DNA from: Chryseobacterium shigense
GTDB taxonomy: Bacteria; Bacteroidota; Bacteroidia; Flavobacteriales; Weeksellaceae
Length of the DNA stretch: 64,000 nucleotides
Direction of reading: 5' to 3'
Assembly: GCF_900156575.1 (NCBI RefSeq)
Contig: NZ_FTNY01000007.1
Span: forward strand, 169,394 to 233,393
How positions within the stretch are numbered: the first letter of the stretch is position 1; each line of letters opens with the position of its first letter. The position numbers and the translations under genes are program-made. Positions 1 to 7,986 of the stretch are shown in pieces. The notes beneath the pieces were generated by a model that was given only the letters and a program-made list of their open reading frames with translations, made no database searches and was not told where the DNA came from.

Positions 1-2620
1 CAGGAAGCTCTTTGGCCACCTGCTTCTTGGTTCTGCGGAGAATAAAAGGCTTTATTTTCTGCTGGAGTTCCTGAGCCCGTTTACCATATTCAAATTTATC
101 AATAGGGACGGCGTAAATGTCTTTAAAATACTGTTTGCTCCCCAAAAGCCCGGGACACGCAAAAGAAAGCTGACTGTAAAGATCAAACGTATTATTTTCA
201 ATAGGAGTTCCGGTAAGAACGATCCTATTTCTCGACTGTAAAAGGCGAGCAGCTTTATATCTTTCCGAATTAGGATTTTTTATTGTTTGTGACTCATCCA
301 GAAAGACATAATTGAAACGGAAGTTTTTCAGAAAACCAATATCCGAAAGAAGCATTCCATAGCTGGTAAGCACCACTTCATACTCAGACATATGCTCTGA
401 AGCTTTCAACCGGTCTGCTCCATAATGTGTCATTACCTTAATGGAAGGCGCAAATCTGGCAATTTCTTCCTGCCAGTTGAAGAGAAGGGAAGTAGGAACC
501 ACCACAAGATGGGTCGTAGGTCCCCGTTTTTCCCTCTGAGACAGAATAAAGGCAATGATCTGAAGCGTTTTTCCAAGTCCCATATCATCGGCCAGGCAGC
601 CCCCGAAATTGAAACCGTCTAAAAAGTCCAGCCAGTTCAGTCCGTCATGCTGATAATCCCTCAATACTGCATTTAATCCGGTGGGAATATTGATTTGAGG
701 AATATCTTTAACCGATGAAAACTGAATGGAGTAGGAAGAAAGTTCTTCCTGCATTTCTTCACTTAAAACTTCTTTTTCAAATAAAGTGGACACTTCAGTA
801 AAATTGATCTTCGGGATTTTAAGATCTTCAGCATCAATTTCTCCGATCCTGAAAAACTCATTCATTTTGTCGATCCATTCTTCCGGAAGAAAGCCAAGAG
901 TGCCGTCGTCCAGTTGGACAAATTTACTCCTGTTGCGGATAGCCCGGTGAAGCTGTTTCAAAGCAGCATCTTTCTGCCCGAAACTCACCTTTAGTTTAGC
1001 ATTGAACCAGTCTAGTCCGCTGGTAATCTGAATATCGATCTTGGCTCGGTATCCATTGAGCTTATTGTTTTTCAGTTCATTGAATCCCAGAATGATAACC
1101 CCTTCATTTCTCCACAGTTCAAAAGCTTGAAGAAACCAATCTTCATCCAGAAATTTATCTTTGTGAAGATAAAAATAATCATAGCCATCCATCTGTGCCT
1201 CAAAGTCAGGGTGCTGCTTCATGATGAGAGATGTAAAGCGCGCCTCCTCAGCATCACTTCTGTCAATTTTAAACACATTTCCATTCTGATCTGTACCGAA
1301 AAGCTGCTTTCTGGAGTAGACAGGAACCTCCGCCTGTCCATACTTCATCACCGGAGTGATGGCAATATAATTCCCTTGCTGCCGAAGGTAAATGATCCTT
1401 TCATTCCTGTGTGTTTTTTCTTCAAGCTGTACCGGAGTTCCAGGTTGGATATAGCTGTAATTAATTTGAATACGCTGCTCAAGTGAAGCTAAAATATTCT
1501 GCATAAATGCTTCATATTTTGAGGAATGAACAAGCAGGATTTCATTATTGGCTTTGAAAAATTTAATGACCCTCAGCATATCAGGATCATCTGCAAAACT
1601 GAAGGTATTCCGGCTGTAGATAAAGTACTCATTCCTGATGACGATATTTTTAAAAGGAATAGCTCTATCATTGAACTCAAGTTCACCCGTTATTTCGTAA
1701 AAAGGATTTTTTTTAAATACGGAAAGCCGTATTTCAGCCTGTAAAATTTCAAGATCTACAGGGACAAGAGATTTCGCCGAAACGGTTTCTGATAATTCCC
1801 GGTCATGGTAGTATGTTTCCAGACCGAGAGGATTCTGTACGATCTGCTTCAGAGCCTCAAGTTCTGCTGCATTGTACTCTTCATTATAATTATTTTGAAA
1901 AGCAGAAACAGCTGTATAGAATTTAATCTGCTTTGGCTCCTCGGCTTTCCAGATCAGCTGCATGGCATCAACTGGATTGACCGGATTCTTGATCTTTCCG
2001 GCTTGCGTGGCATCAGCTTCCATCAGTGAAAAGTTCAGATGGCTGTAATACCGGTGCCTTCCGATAACCAGTATTTTTCTTTTTCCGGTTTCCAGTAGCG
2101 CTAGTTCTTCAATCGCTGAAGAGCGCTGGGGAAGAAGTTGCTGTTTTAAAACTTCCTCATCTATAGGCAGCATTTCCTTGATCTTAGGACGTACCTCAAC
2201 CTGGCCATCAGTGTATTCGAGGTCGAAATACTGATCGAGATCCGGCTCATTTTCCAAGCCATAACTTTTAGCTTTGGCAATAAAAAGCTTTTTGCGAAGA
2301 AACGGATCAAAAAAAGTTCTGAAATTTTTATTTTCCAGAATACAGTGGATAATTTCTGTCTGATGATCACAAAGCTGGTCTTTGGGACTGCTGCAGCTGC
2401 AGGTACTTACTATAGAACTGCCTATCTGGCTTACTGAAACATCTGGAAAATCCTTTAATGGAGATGTTTTGGTGAAAACTGCATTGTTGTTTTCAATGGC
2501 AGTAGGATATATTTCATGAAAATCTCTGATCTCCAGAAATGCACTCCCTGAGGTGTGTTTTAAAAGATCATAAACAGAAAGCGTAGTGATGCTTTTATTT
2601 TCCAGAATATATGCCGCCAT
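1..2620 (-). CDS. SNF2-family DEAD/DEAH-box helicase with SWIM zinc finger (3' end outside window)
   Basis: The reading frame is open from the ATG at 2620 to the window edge, so the C-terminal part (helicase motifs IV-VI) is missing. An early SWIM-type zinc motif C-x-C-x7-C-x-H is visible (C74, C76, C84, H86). The ATPase core follows: Walker A DDMGLGKT near 600-582 on the plus map, motif II DESQ near 295 and motif III LTGTPIEN near 215. This order (SWIM, long middle region, SNF2_N) is that of bacterial SNF2 helicases related to RapA/HepA. These are ATP-driven DNA or nucleoprotein remodellers; the exact substrate of this branch is not known to me. The gene is separated by 240 bp from a divergent gene at 2861. 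Family assignment is firm; the specific role is not. Confidence 0.93.
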   Translation of the reverse strand, partial: MAAYILENKSITTLSVYDLLKHTSGSAFLEIRDFHEIYPTAIENNNAVFTKTSPLKDFPDVSVSQIGSSIVSTCSCSSPKDQLCDHQTEIIHCILENKNFRTFFDPFLRKKLFIAKAKSYGLENEPDLDQYFDLEYTDGQVEVRPKIKEMLPIDEEVLKQQLLPQRSSAIEELALLETGKRKILVIGRHRYYSHLNFSLMEADATQAGKIKNPVNPVDAMQLIWKAEEPKQIKFYTAVSAFQNNYNEEYNAAELEALKQIVQNPLGLETYYHDRELSETVSAKSLVPVDLEILQAEIRLSVFKKNPFYEITGELEFNDRAIPFKNIVIRNEYFIYSRNTFSFADDPDMLRVIKFFKANNEILLVHSSKYEAFMQNILASLEQRIQINYSYIQPGTPVQLEEKTHRNERIIYLRQQGNYIAITPVMKYGQAEVPVYSRKQLFGTDQNGNVFKIDRSDAEEARFTSLIMKQHPDFEAQMDGYDYFYLHKDKFLDEDWFLQAFELWRNEGVIILGFNELKNNKLNGYRAKIDIQITSGLDWFNAKLKVSFGQKDAALKQLHRAIRNRSKFVQLDDGTLGFLPEEWIDKMNEFFRIGEIDAEDLKIPKINFTEVSTLFEKEVLSEEMQEELSSYSIQFSSVKDIPQINIPTGLNAVLRDYQHDGLNWLDFLDGFNFGGCLADDMGLGKTLQIIAFILSQREKRGPTTHLVVVPTSLLFNWQEEIARFAPSIKVMTHYGADRLKASEHMSEYEVVLTSYGMLLSDIGFLKNFRFNYVFLDESQTIKNPNSERYKAARLLQSRNRIVLTGTPIENNTFDLYSQLSFACPGLLGSKQYFKDIYAVPIDKFEYGKRAQELQQKIKPFILRRTKKQVAKELP

Positions 2621-2860
2621 AAGCAGGCGAATTTACGAAAAAGCATGACAAAAATCAAAGGGATCCTGAATGAAGTGAAAAACCAATGGTAGAGCGCGTT
2701 TCAATAGATGTTAAACGCGTATTGTATGCTCTGAATACCAATATAAATATTCAATTCTATTTTATCATACGATTAATAGATATTTTATCGTTATTATTGT
2801 ACAATATTTGAATTCATGAAAAATACGAAATGAATTTAAGAAGATTATAATTTTTTTTTA

Positions 2861-3919
2861 ATGACAAGCAAGATTATAGGCGTCGGCAATTATATTCCGC
2901 CGGAAACAATTACAAATTTATTTTTTGACCAGCATCATTTTATTAATAAAAACGGAGAGTCATTAAAGGAAGCGAATGATATTATTGCCAGAAAGCTCAA
3001 AGAAATTACCGGCATCGAAGAAAGAAGGTATGCATCTGGGCACCAGGTCACTTCAGATCTGGGACTGATCGCAGCACAGAGAGCCATAGAAAATTCTAAA
3101 ATAGATCCTGAAACACTGGATTATATCATTTTTGCGCACAATTTTGGGGATGTACGTGCGGGTACTATCCAGTCGGATAGTGTTCCAAGTTTAGCCTCAA
3201 GAGTAAAACATCTTCTAAAGATCAAAAATAATTTCTGTGTGGCCTACGACGTTTTGTTTGGATGTCCCGGATGGATCGAAGGGGTGATACAGGCCAATGC
3301 TTTCATCAGATCAGGTATTGCAAAGCGTTGTCTGGTGATCGGAGCAGAAACACTTTCAAGAGTGGTGGATATCCACGACAGAGACAGTATGATCTATGCC
3401 GATGGAGCAGGAGCTGCAATTCTGGAAGCCAGTGATGACGACAGTGGAATACAGTCCCATTTATCAGCCTCTTACACTTTAAACGAAAAAGATTTCCTGT
3501 TTTTTGGAAAGTCATACAATAACGAAAGCTGTCCTGATACCAAATACATCAAGATGGATGGTCGTAAGATCTATGAATTTGCCCTGGTGAATGTAGCCGA
3601 TGCAATGAAGAAATGTATGGATGCCAGCGGATATACGATAGATCAGCTTGACAAAATCATTATCCACCAGGCAAATGAAAAGATGGATGAGGCAATCGTA
3701 AAACGCTTTTATCAGCTGTACGATCTTCCAATGCCGGAAAATATTATGCCGATGGTCATTTCTAAACTAGGAAATAGCAGCGTAGCGACGATTCCTACTT
3801 TGCTTACGATGATCTTAGACGAAGAGCTGCCTTCTCACGAAATAAAAAAAGGCGATGTTGTTTTATTTGCCTCTGTAGGGGCAGGGATGAATATCAATTC
3901 ATTTGTTTATAAATTTTAA
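2861..3919 (+). CDS. 3-oxoacyl-ACP synthase III family protein (FabH-like)
   Basis: A 352-residue thiolase-fold condensing enzyme. The KAS III triad is visible: Cys135 in GCPGW, His269 in IIHQAN and Asn305 in GNSSVA. FabH itself joins acetyl-CoA to malonyl-ACP to start fatty acid synthesis. This protein is slightly longer than typical FabH (about 320-335 aa) and has no fabD/fabG/acpP neighbours, so it may instead prime or condense a specialised acyl chain. It stands alone, with its own terminator just downstream at 3989-4018. Substrate and pathway cannot be read from the sequence. Confidence 0.88.
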   Translation: MTSKIIGVGNYIPPETITNLFFDQHHFINKNGESLKEANDIIARKLKEITGIEERRYASGHQVTSDLGLIAAQRAIENSKIDPETLDYIIFAHNFGDVRAGTIQSDSVPSLASRVKHLLKIKNNFCVAYDVLFGCPGWIEGVIQANAFIRSGIAKRCLVIGAETLSRVVDIHDRDSMIYADGAGAAILEASDDDSGIQSHLSASYTLNEKDFLFFGKSYNNESCPDTKYIKMDGRKIYEFALVNVADAMKKCMDASGYTIDQLDKIIIHQANEKMDEAIVKRFYQLYDLPMPENIMPMVISKLGNSSVATIPTLLTMILDEELPSHEIKKGDVVLFASVGAGMNINSFVYKF

Positions 3920-3934
3920 CTTATTATATAAGAA

Positions 3935-3982
3935 AAGGAGGTTGTGGTCTCAATGATCACATTATCGGTTCTCTTCTATTGA
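3935..3982 (+). other. Possible 9-codon ORF behind a Shine-Dalgarno-like GGAGG
   Basis: AAGGAGG at 3935-3941 is followed 11 nt later by ATG (3953) and a 9-codon ORF, MITLSVLFY, ending at 3982, directly before the terminator hairpin. A strong Shine-Dalgarno-like sequence is out of place in this genome, where genes otherwise show A-rich leaders. It may be chance, part of the transcript's 3' structure, or a tiny peptide. Low confidence. Confidence 0.2.
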
Positions 3983-3988
3983 AAAAAG

Positions 3989-4018
3989 GCTCAGATTGTG
4001 ATGATCTGAGCTTTTTTT
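3989..4018 (+). terminator. Intrinsic terminator after the KAS III-like gene
   Basis: The 8-bp stem GCTCAGAT/ATCTGAGC (3989-3996 and 4004-4011) has a 7-nt loop and is followed by a run of seven T. It lies 70 nt downstream of the KAS III stop codon. Confidence 0.85.
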
Positions 4019-4130
4019 ATTTACATTTTCATGGATTCAAATCCGTTTTGGCTACAGGTTAGTCCAATTTGGCAACTCCAGCCTTTTTTCTAATGCTGAC
4101 CTTTGTCCTGTTAATTTAATACAGAACAAA

Positions 4131-4928
4131 ATGAAAACAATTTTTATAACAGGCGCTTCAACAGGACTAGGAAAAGCGACTGCCCAATTATTTCAAAGCA
4201 GAGGATGGAACGTTATTGCAACGATGAGAAATCCCGAAGCAGATACTGAGCTTAACGGTTTAGATAACGTTACCCTGCTTCCATTGGATGTGACCAATCT
4301 TGAACAGATCAAATCAACCGTTAGCAAAGCCCTTGAGTTAGGGAATATTGATGTTGTTTTCAATAATGCCGGATACGGTCTTATCGGACCTTTGGAAGCA
4401 TTATCGGATGAACAGATCTTAAAGCAGTTGGATACCAATCTTTTAGGGGTAATTCGGGTGACGCAGGCATTCATCCCATATTTCAGAGAGCGAAAAAGCG
4501 GAATGTTTATTTCTACCACTTCTATTGGAGGATTAATCGCCTTTCCGTTAGGTTCTACTTACCACGCTACTAAATGGGCACTGGAAGGCTGGAGCGAAAG
4601 TTTAGCCTATGAATTGAACACATTTGGAATTGACGTTAAAACTGTTTCTCCCGGAGGAATTAAGACAGATTTTGTAAGCCGTTCTTTAGAGGCGGCCACC
4701 AGTCCTGCGTATGAAGAAATGACCAACTCTTTGTTCTCCAAGATGGAAGGAATGATGGAGGCTGCTTCAGAACCGGAACAGATTGCTGAGGTAGTTTATG
4801 AAGCTGCTACAGACGGTAAAAAGCAATTAAGATATGTAGCGGGAGAAGATGCGAAAGCATTGTATGCGCAGCGTATTGAGCTGGGAGATGAGCTTTTCAG
4901 AGAACAGTTTGGAAAACAGTTCATCTAA
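4131..4928 (+). CDS. Short-chain dehydrogenase/reductase (SDR)
   Basis: A 265-residue classical SDR. It has the NAD(P)-binding TGASTGLG (residues 7-14), NNAG (motif around residue 80) and catalytic Tyr144-x3-Lys148 in YHATK. It catalyses an NAD(P)-dependent oxidoreduction of an unknown carbonyl or alcohol substrate. The AraC-type regulator at 5007 follows on the same strand 78 nt later. This SDR plus AraC arrangement suggests a regulator/target pair. Cytoplasmic; no signal peptide. The family is certain, the substrate open. Confidence 0.92.
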   Translation: MKTIFITGASTGLGKATAQLFQSRGWNVIATMRNPEADTELNGLDNVTLLPLDVTNLEQIKSTVSKALELGNIDVVFNNAGYGLIGPLEALSDEQILKQLDTNLLGVIRVTQAFIPYFRERKSGMFISTTSIGGLIAFPLGSTYHATKWALEGWSESLAYELNTFGIDVKTVSPGGIKTDFVSRSLEAATSPAYEEMTNSLFSKMEGMMEAASEPEQIAEVVYEAATDGKKQLRYVAGEDAKALYAQRIELGDELFREQFGKQFI

Positions 4929-5006
4929 GCTATTGAAATAGGAGGACAGCGTAAGTAGATTTTATTTATGCTGTCTTTTAATCTGAATATTCAATACATT
5001 TATATC

Positions 5007-5921
5007 ATGGAAAAGAAAGATACCACCCCTATGAAAATTTCGTCCATATCGGAACTTCACCATCTGCTGAAGCTCCCTAAGCCGCTTCATCCGCTGGTGA
5101 GCCTGGTAGATAATACCAAAATGACTGTTAATAAAGAACTGCTCAACAGAAGTTTTCATCTCAATTTTTATAAGATTTCCTATAAATTTTCTGAGCATGG
5201 AAAAATGGGCTACGGACAGGGCTATTATGATTTTAATGAAGGAGGAATGATGTTTACATCGCCGGGACAAATTCTTTCTACAGAAGTAGATGCAGAATAT
5301 TGCGGATACACCCTGCTGGTACATCCCGATTTTATACGGAGTTATCCTTTAGCGAAGAATATTAAGAAATTTGGGTTCTTTTCCTATGATACCAATGAAG
5401 CACTGCATTTATCTGATCAGGAGAAAACAGTCATCACAGGATTATTGGACAATATCAAAAATGAATTGAATACGGCCATCGATGAGGTGAGCCAGGATGT
5501 TATTATTTCTTATATCGAAGTTTTGCTGAACTATAGCAATCGTTTTTATAAAAGGCAGTTTATCACAAGAAAAGCGGTGAACAGTGATCTGCTGTCTAAA
5601 ATGGATACTGTACTCGAGGACTATTTTAATCAGGAGCAGACCTTAAAAAGTGGTATTCCCACGGTAGAATTTCTCGCTTCTCAACTTCATCTGTCCCCCC
5701 ATTATCTAAGTGATATGCTCCGGAATCTTACCGGGCAAAATGCGCAGCAGCACATTCATGAAAAACTTATTGAAAAGGCTAAAGAATATCTCACGTCGAC
5801 AAATTTTTCTGTATCTGAAGTGGCTTATGCTTTAGGTTTTGAGCATCCACAGTCTTTTAATAAACTGTTTAAAAAGAAAACGGATGAAACGCCTTTAAGT
5901 TACAGGCAGTTATTTAATTAA
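5007..5921 (+). CDS. AraC-family transcriptional regulator
   Basis: A 304-residue protein with an N-terminal effector-type domain and a C-terminal AraC double helix-turn-helix (about residues 200-300). The C-terminal part includes VEFLASQLHLSPHYLSDML and the typical second-HTH phrase VAYALGFEHPQSFNKLFK. An in-frame ATG at 4968 would add 13 residues without domain content, so the start at 5007 (MEKKDTTP) is preferred. It probably controls the SDR gene immediately upstream and/or itself. The ligand is unknown. Confidence 0.88.
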   Translation: MEKKDTTPMKISSISELHHLLKLPKPLHPLVSLVDNTKMTVNKELLNRSFHLNFYKISYKFSEHGKMGYGQGYYDFNEGGMMFTSPGQILSTEVDAEYCGYTLLVHPDFIRSYPLAKNIKKFGFFSYDTNEALHLSDQEKTVITGLLDNIKNELNTAIDEVSQDVIISYIEVLLNYSNRFYKRQFITRKAVNSDLLSKMDTVLEDYFNQEQTLKSGIPTVEFLASQLHLSPHYLSDMLRNLTGQNAQQHIHEKLIEKAKEYLTSTNFSVSEVAYALGFEHPQSFNKLFKKKTDETPLSYRQLFN

Positions 5922-5997
5922 TCCTCTGAAATCAGAAGGGTAATGGAATGTAACGATTGCTTTTTTTTGAACTTTAACAATGATCCATGATAGATTG

Positions 5998-6069
5998 TGA
6001 CCTCACCAGGGATCGAACCTGGATCTAAAGTTTAGGAAACTTCTATTCTATCCATTGAACTATGAGGCC
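5998..6069 (-). tRNA. tRNA-Arg (anticodon CCT)
   Basis: On the minus strand a 72-nt cloverleaf can be folded. The acceptor stem is GGCCTCA/TGAGGTC with one G-U pair; the anticodon stem is GAAGT/ACTTT with loop TTCCTAA (anticodon CCT, reading AGG); the T-arm contains GGTTCGATCC. The discriminator base is A and the CCA tail is not encoded. Confidence 0.95.
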
Positions 6070-6169
6070 TTCGAACGGAATAAAAATACTAATTAATTGA
6101 AATAAAAAAAAGACTGAACATTAATCTTTGAGTATGCATTGTTTATTGGTGGAGTGGTAAATAAAAGAA

Positions 6170-6188
6170 TCCGCTCTTTAGGAGCGGA
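6170..6188 (-). terminator. Hairpin, probable minus-strand terminator
   Basis: CCGCTC (6171-6176) pairs with GAGCGG (6182-6187) across a 5-nt loop. On the minus strand the stem is followed by a T-rich stretch. It is the second hairpin downstream of the hydrolase gene at 6433-7083. Confidence 0.45.
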
Positions 6189-6234
6189 CCCAGTAGATAA
6201 ATACATCTCATTTTTTTAATTAGACAACAATAAA

Positions 6235-6259
6235 AAGCACAGCCGACAATGCTGTGCTT
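6235..6259 (-). terminator. Hairpin, probable terminator of the alpha/beta hydrolase gene
   Basis: A perfect 9-bp stem, AAGCACAGC/GCTGTGCTT, with a 7-nt loop. Read on the minus strand it is followed by TTTTTATT. It lies 174 nt beyond the stop codon of the minus-strand hydrolase. The plus-strand side is also T-rich, so it could act in both directions. Confidence 0.6.
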
Positions 6260-6393
6260 AAATTTTTATTTCAAATTTAATTGCAATTTCAAAGCTGAAA
6301 AAAGCAAAAAATGATTTCATTTCAGTTGTATTACATAGTAAATGTAGTACAATTTTTAATACGAAGTGTAAATTTAATGTTAAAATTCACAAG

Positions 6394-6417
6394 TTATCCA
6401 CAATTTACTGTGGATAA
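6394..6417. promoter_or_regulatory. Inverted pair of perfect DnaA boxes
   Basis: TTATCCACA (6394-6402) and its exact reverse complement TGTGGATAA (6409-6417) are separated by 6 nt. Both match the canonical 9-mer DnaA box. They lie in a very AT-rich stretch (about 6260-6430) just past the 3' end of the hydrolase gene. I found no further perfect boxes nearby. This could be part of an origin, a DnaA-titrating or reactivating site, or an intergenic hairpin. Confidence 0.5.
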
Positions 6418-6432
6418 GTCTGTAAGTTCTTG

Positions 6433-7083
6433 TTATTCAATATATTGTAACACCTTGTTTTTTAATATCTTCTTCTCTTCATTACTGCCTTTATCATCCA
6501 TATGCCCGTGGTTGATTTGAGTAGGCTGCACCGTCATATGGTATTTTTTTTGTTCTTCAGATGACGGAAGTACGCCTTCATCAGCAGGATAATCGTTGGA
6601 ACGAAGAGTGTATACTTTAGGATGCGAGGTTCTTGGAAGATACATTCTTCGATTATCCAAAGCAATTATCTGATACACAAGAGTTGGGTATTTATTGGCA
6701 AACAGAGCGGTCATGTCTCCACCGTTGGAATGCCCGATCAGTGTCAGGTGTTTATAATCAAGATCTGGTCTGGTCTTTTTAAGCTCATTCAAGACAAATA
6801 AAATGTTCTCTGTTCCACGTTCCCAGAATGGCATCCTTACAATTTGTGGCTTTCCTTCCATCGGAATCAGTTCGTCGGTGGGAAGCTCATGCTGGATACT
6901 TACTGTAAAATATCCTTTTGAAGCGAGCATTTCGGTCAGATAAGAATACACAAGATAATCACCTCCTTTATTGGCTCCGTAGCCATGACTGAAGATGACC
7001 ACCTTTTGCCCGGAAATTTTTTGATTGGTTTTCGGACTGTAGAAGGCGACAGGAATTTTACGGTTTCGCTTTTGATGTTTCAT
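6433..7083 (-). CDS. Alpha/beta hydrolase family protein
   Basis: A 216-residue protein with an alpha/beta hydrolase core. The oxyanion-region HGYG is near residue 33, the nucleophile elbow GHSNGG has Ser119, a candidate acid is Asp143 and the candidate catalytic His is His192 or His194 (NHGH). The HGYGANKGGD stretch resembles platelet-activating-factor acetylhydrolase/dienelactone hydrolase-like proteins. No signal peptide or membrane segment is seen, so it is probably cytoplasmic. It is a single-gene unit with hairpins downstream. The substrate is unknown. Confidence 0.85.
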   Translation of the reverse strand: MKHQKRNRKIPVAFYSPKTNQKISGQKVVIFSHGYGANKGGDYLVYSYLTEMLASKGYFTVSIQHELPTDELIPMEGKPQIVRMPFWERGTENILFVLNELKKTRPDLDYKHLTLIGHSNGGDMTALFANKYPTLVYQIIALDNRRMYLPRTSHPKVYTLRSNDYPADEGVLPSSEEQKKYHMTVQPTQINHGHMDDKGSNEEKKILKNKVLQYIE

Positions 7084-7290
7084 AAAAATGGTTATATTTG
7101 GCTCATTAATATCTCTTTATAAATATCATTACTTAATCAGACACGTTTCTAAGTGTTTGAAACCTTAAGGCTCAAATTGTCTGAGCCTCATTCTAGTATT
7201 ATTTAACATTAACAAAGAAAATTTGGTATCGATGGATAATTGTTCATCCTTGATTATGACCTTATTTCTTTACCAACAAAAGAGATCATT

Positions 7291-7932
7291 ATGAGAACCA
7301 ATACAATAGCCGTTATTGGCGGCACAGGAAAAACAGGAAATTACCTCGTTCAGGAGCTTTTGCAAAAAGGATATCCGATGAAACTGCTACTGCGCACTCC
7401 CGAAAATTTTACCATGGAGAATCCTTTAATTGAAATTGTACAAGGAGATGCAAGAGATTTTGATGCAGTAAACCGTTTGATAAAAGACTGCAGTGCAGTA
7501 ATCAGTAAAATCGGACAGCCTGTAGGAGAAAAATCTATATTCACGGATGCTACAAAAAATATTATCAAGTCTATGAATTCTTATGGCATTAAAAGATATA
7601 TTGCGATTACCGGATTGAATGTAGATGCTCCCTTGGATGATAAAAATGACAAGGTAAAAGCAGCTACCGAATGGATGTACCAGAATTATCCGAAAACAAC
7701 AAAGGATAAACAGGACGAATACGATATTCTCGTGAACAGCAATGTAGACTGGACACTGGTCAGACTTCCGCTAATTATCCCCACTTCTGAGCATTTTAAG
7801 ACAGAAGCCAATCTGGTAGATTGTGTAGGCGATAAAATAAGTGCAGCCGATCTGTCTGAGTTTTTGGTTTCCCAGATTGACGATGAAACCTACCGTAAGC
7901 AGAGTCCGTTTTTGTATAATGTCCCGGATTAG
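7291..7932 (+). CDS. NAD(P)-binding atypical SDR / NmrA-like protein
   Basis: A 213-residue Rossmann protein beginning MRTNTIAVIGGTGKTGNYL, with the glycine-rich dinucleotide motif GGTGKTG near residue 10. It lacks the YxxxK of classical SDRs and resembles NAD(P)H-binding proteins of the NmrA/SDR_a5 group. These act as redox sensors or reductases of flavins or quinones. The ATG at 7291 fits the Rossmann start; the upstream ATG at 7240 would add 17 residues without homology to the fold. It converges on uvrA across a shared bidirectional terminator. Confidence 0.85.
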   Translation: MRTNTIAVIGGTGKTGNYLVQELLQKGYPMKLLLRTPENFTMENPLIEIVQGDARDFDAVNRLIKDCSAVISKIGQPVGEKSIFTDATKNIIKSMNSYGIKRYIAITGLNVDAPLDDKNDKVKAATEWMYQNYPKTTKDKQDEYDILVNSNVDWTLVRLPLIIPTSEHFKTEANLVDCVGDKISAADLSEFLVSQIDDETYRKQSPFLYNVPD

Positions 7933-7954
7933 AAATCTTATCATTTAAGCAAAA

Positions 7955-7982
7955 AAATAGAGAGCCATTTGGCTCTCTATTT
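7955..7982. terminator. Bidirectional intrinsic terminator (convergent genes)
   Basis: A 12-bp stem (AAATAGAGAGCC with its complement) surrounds a 4-nt loop, with A-rich 5' and T-rich 3' flanks. It lies between the NmrA-like gene (+) and uvrA (-) and can serve both. Confidence 0.85.
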
Positions 7983-7986
7983 ATAT

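Noticed and set aside
2861..3919. DarB-type enzyme of a dialkylresorcinol/flexirubin cluster
   Set aside because: Only a KAS III triad is visible; there is no DarA, acyl carrier protein or pigment gene nearby.
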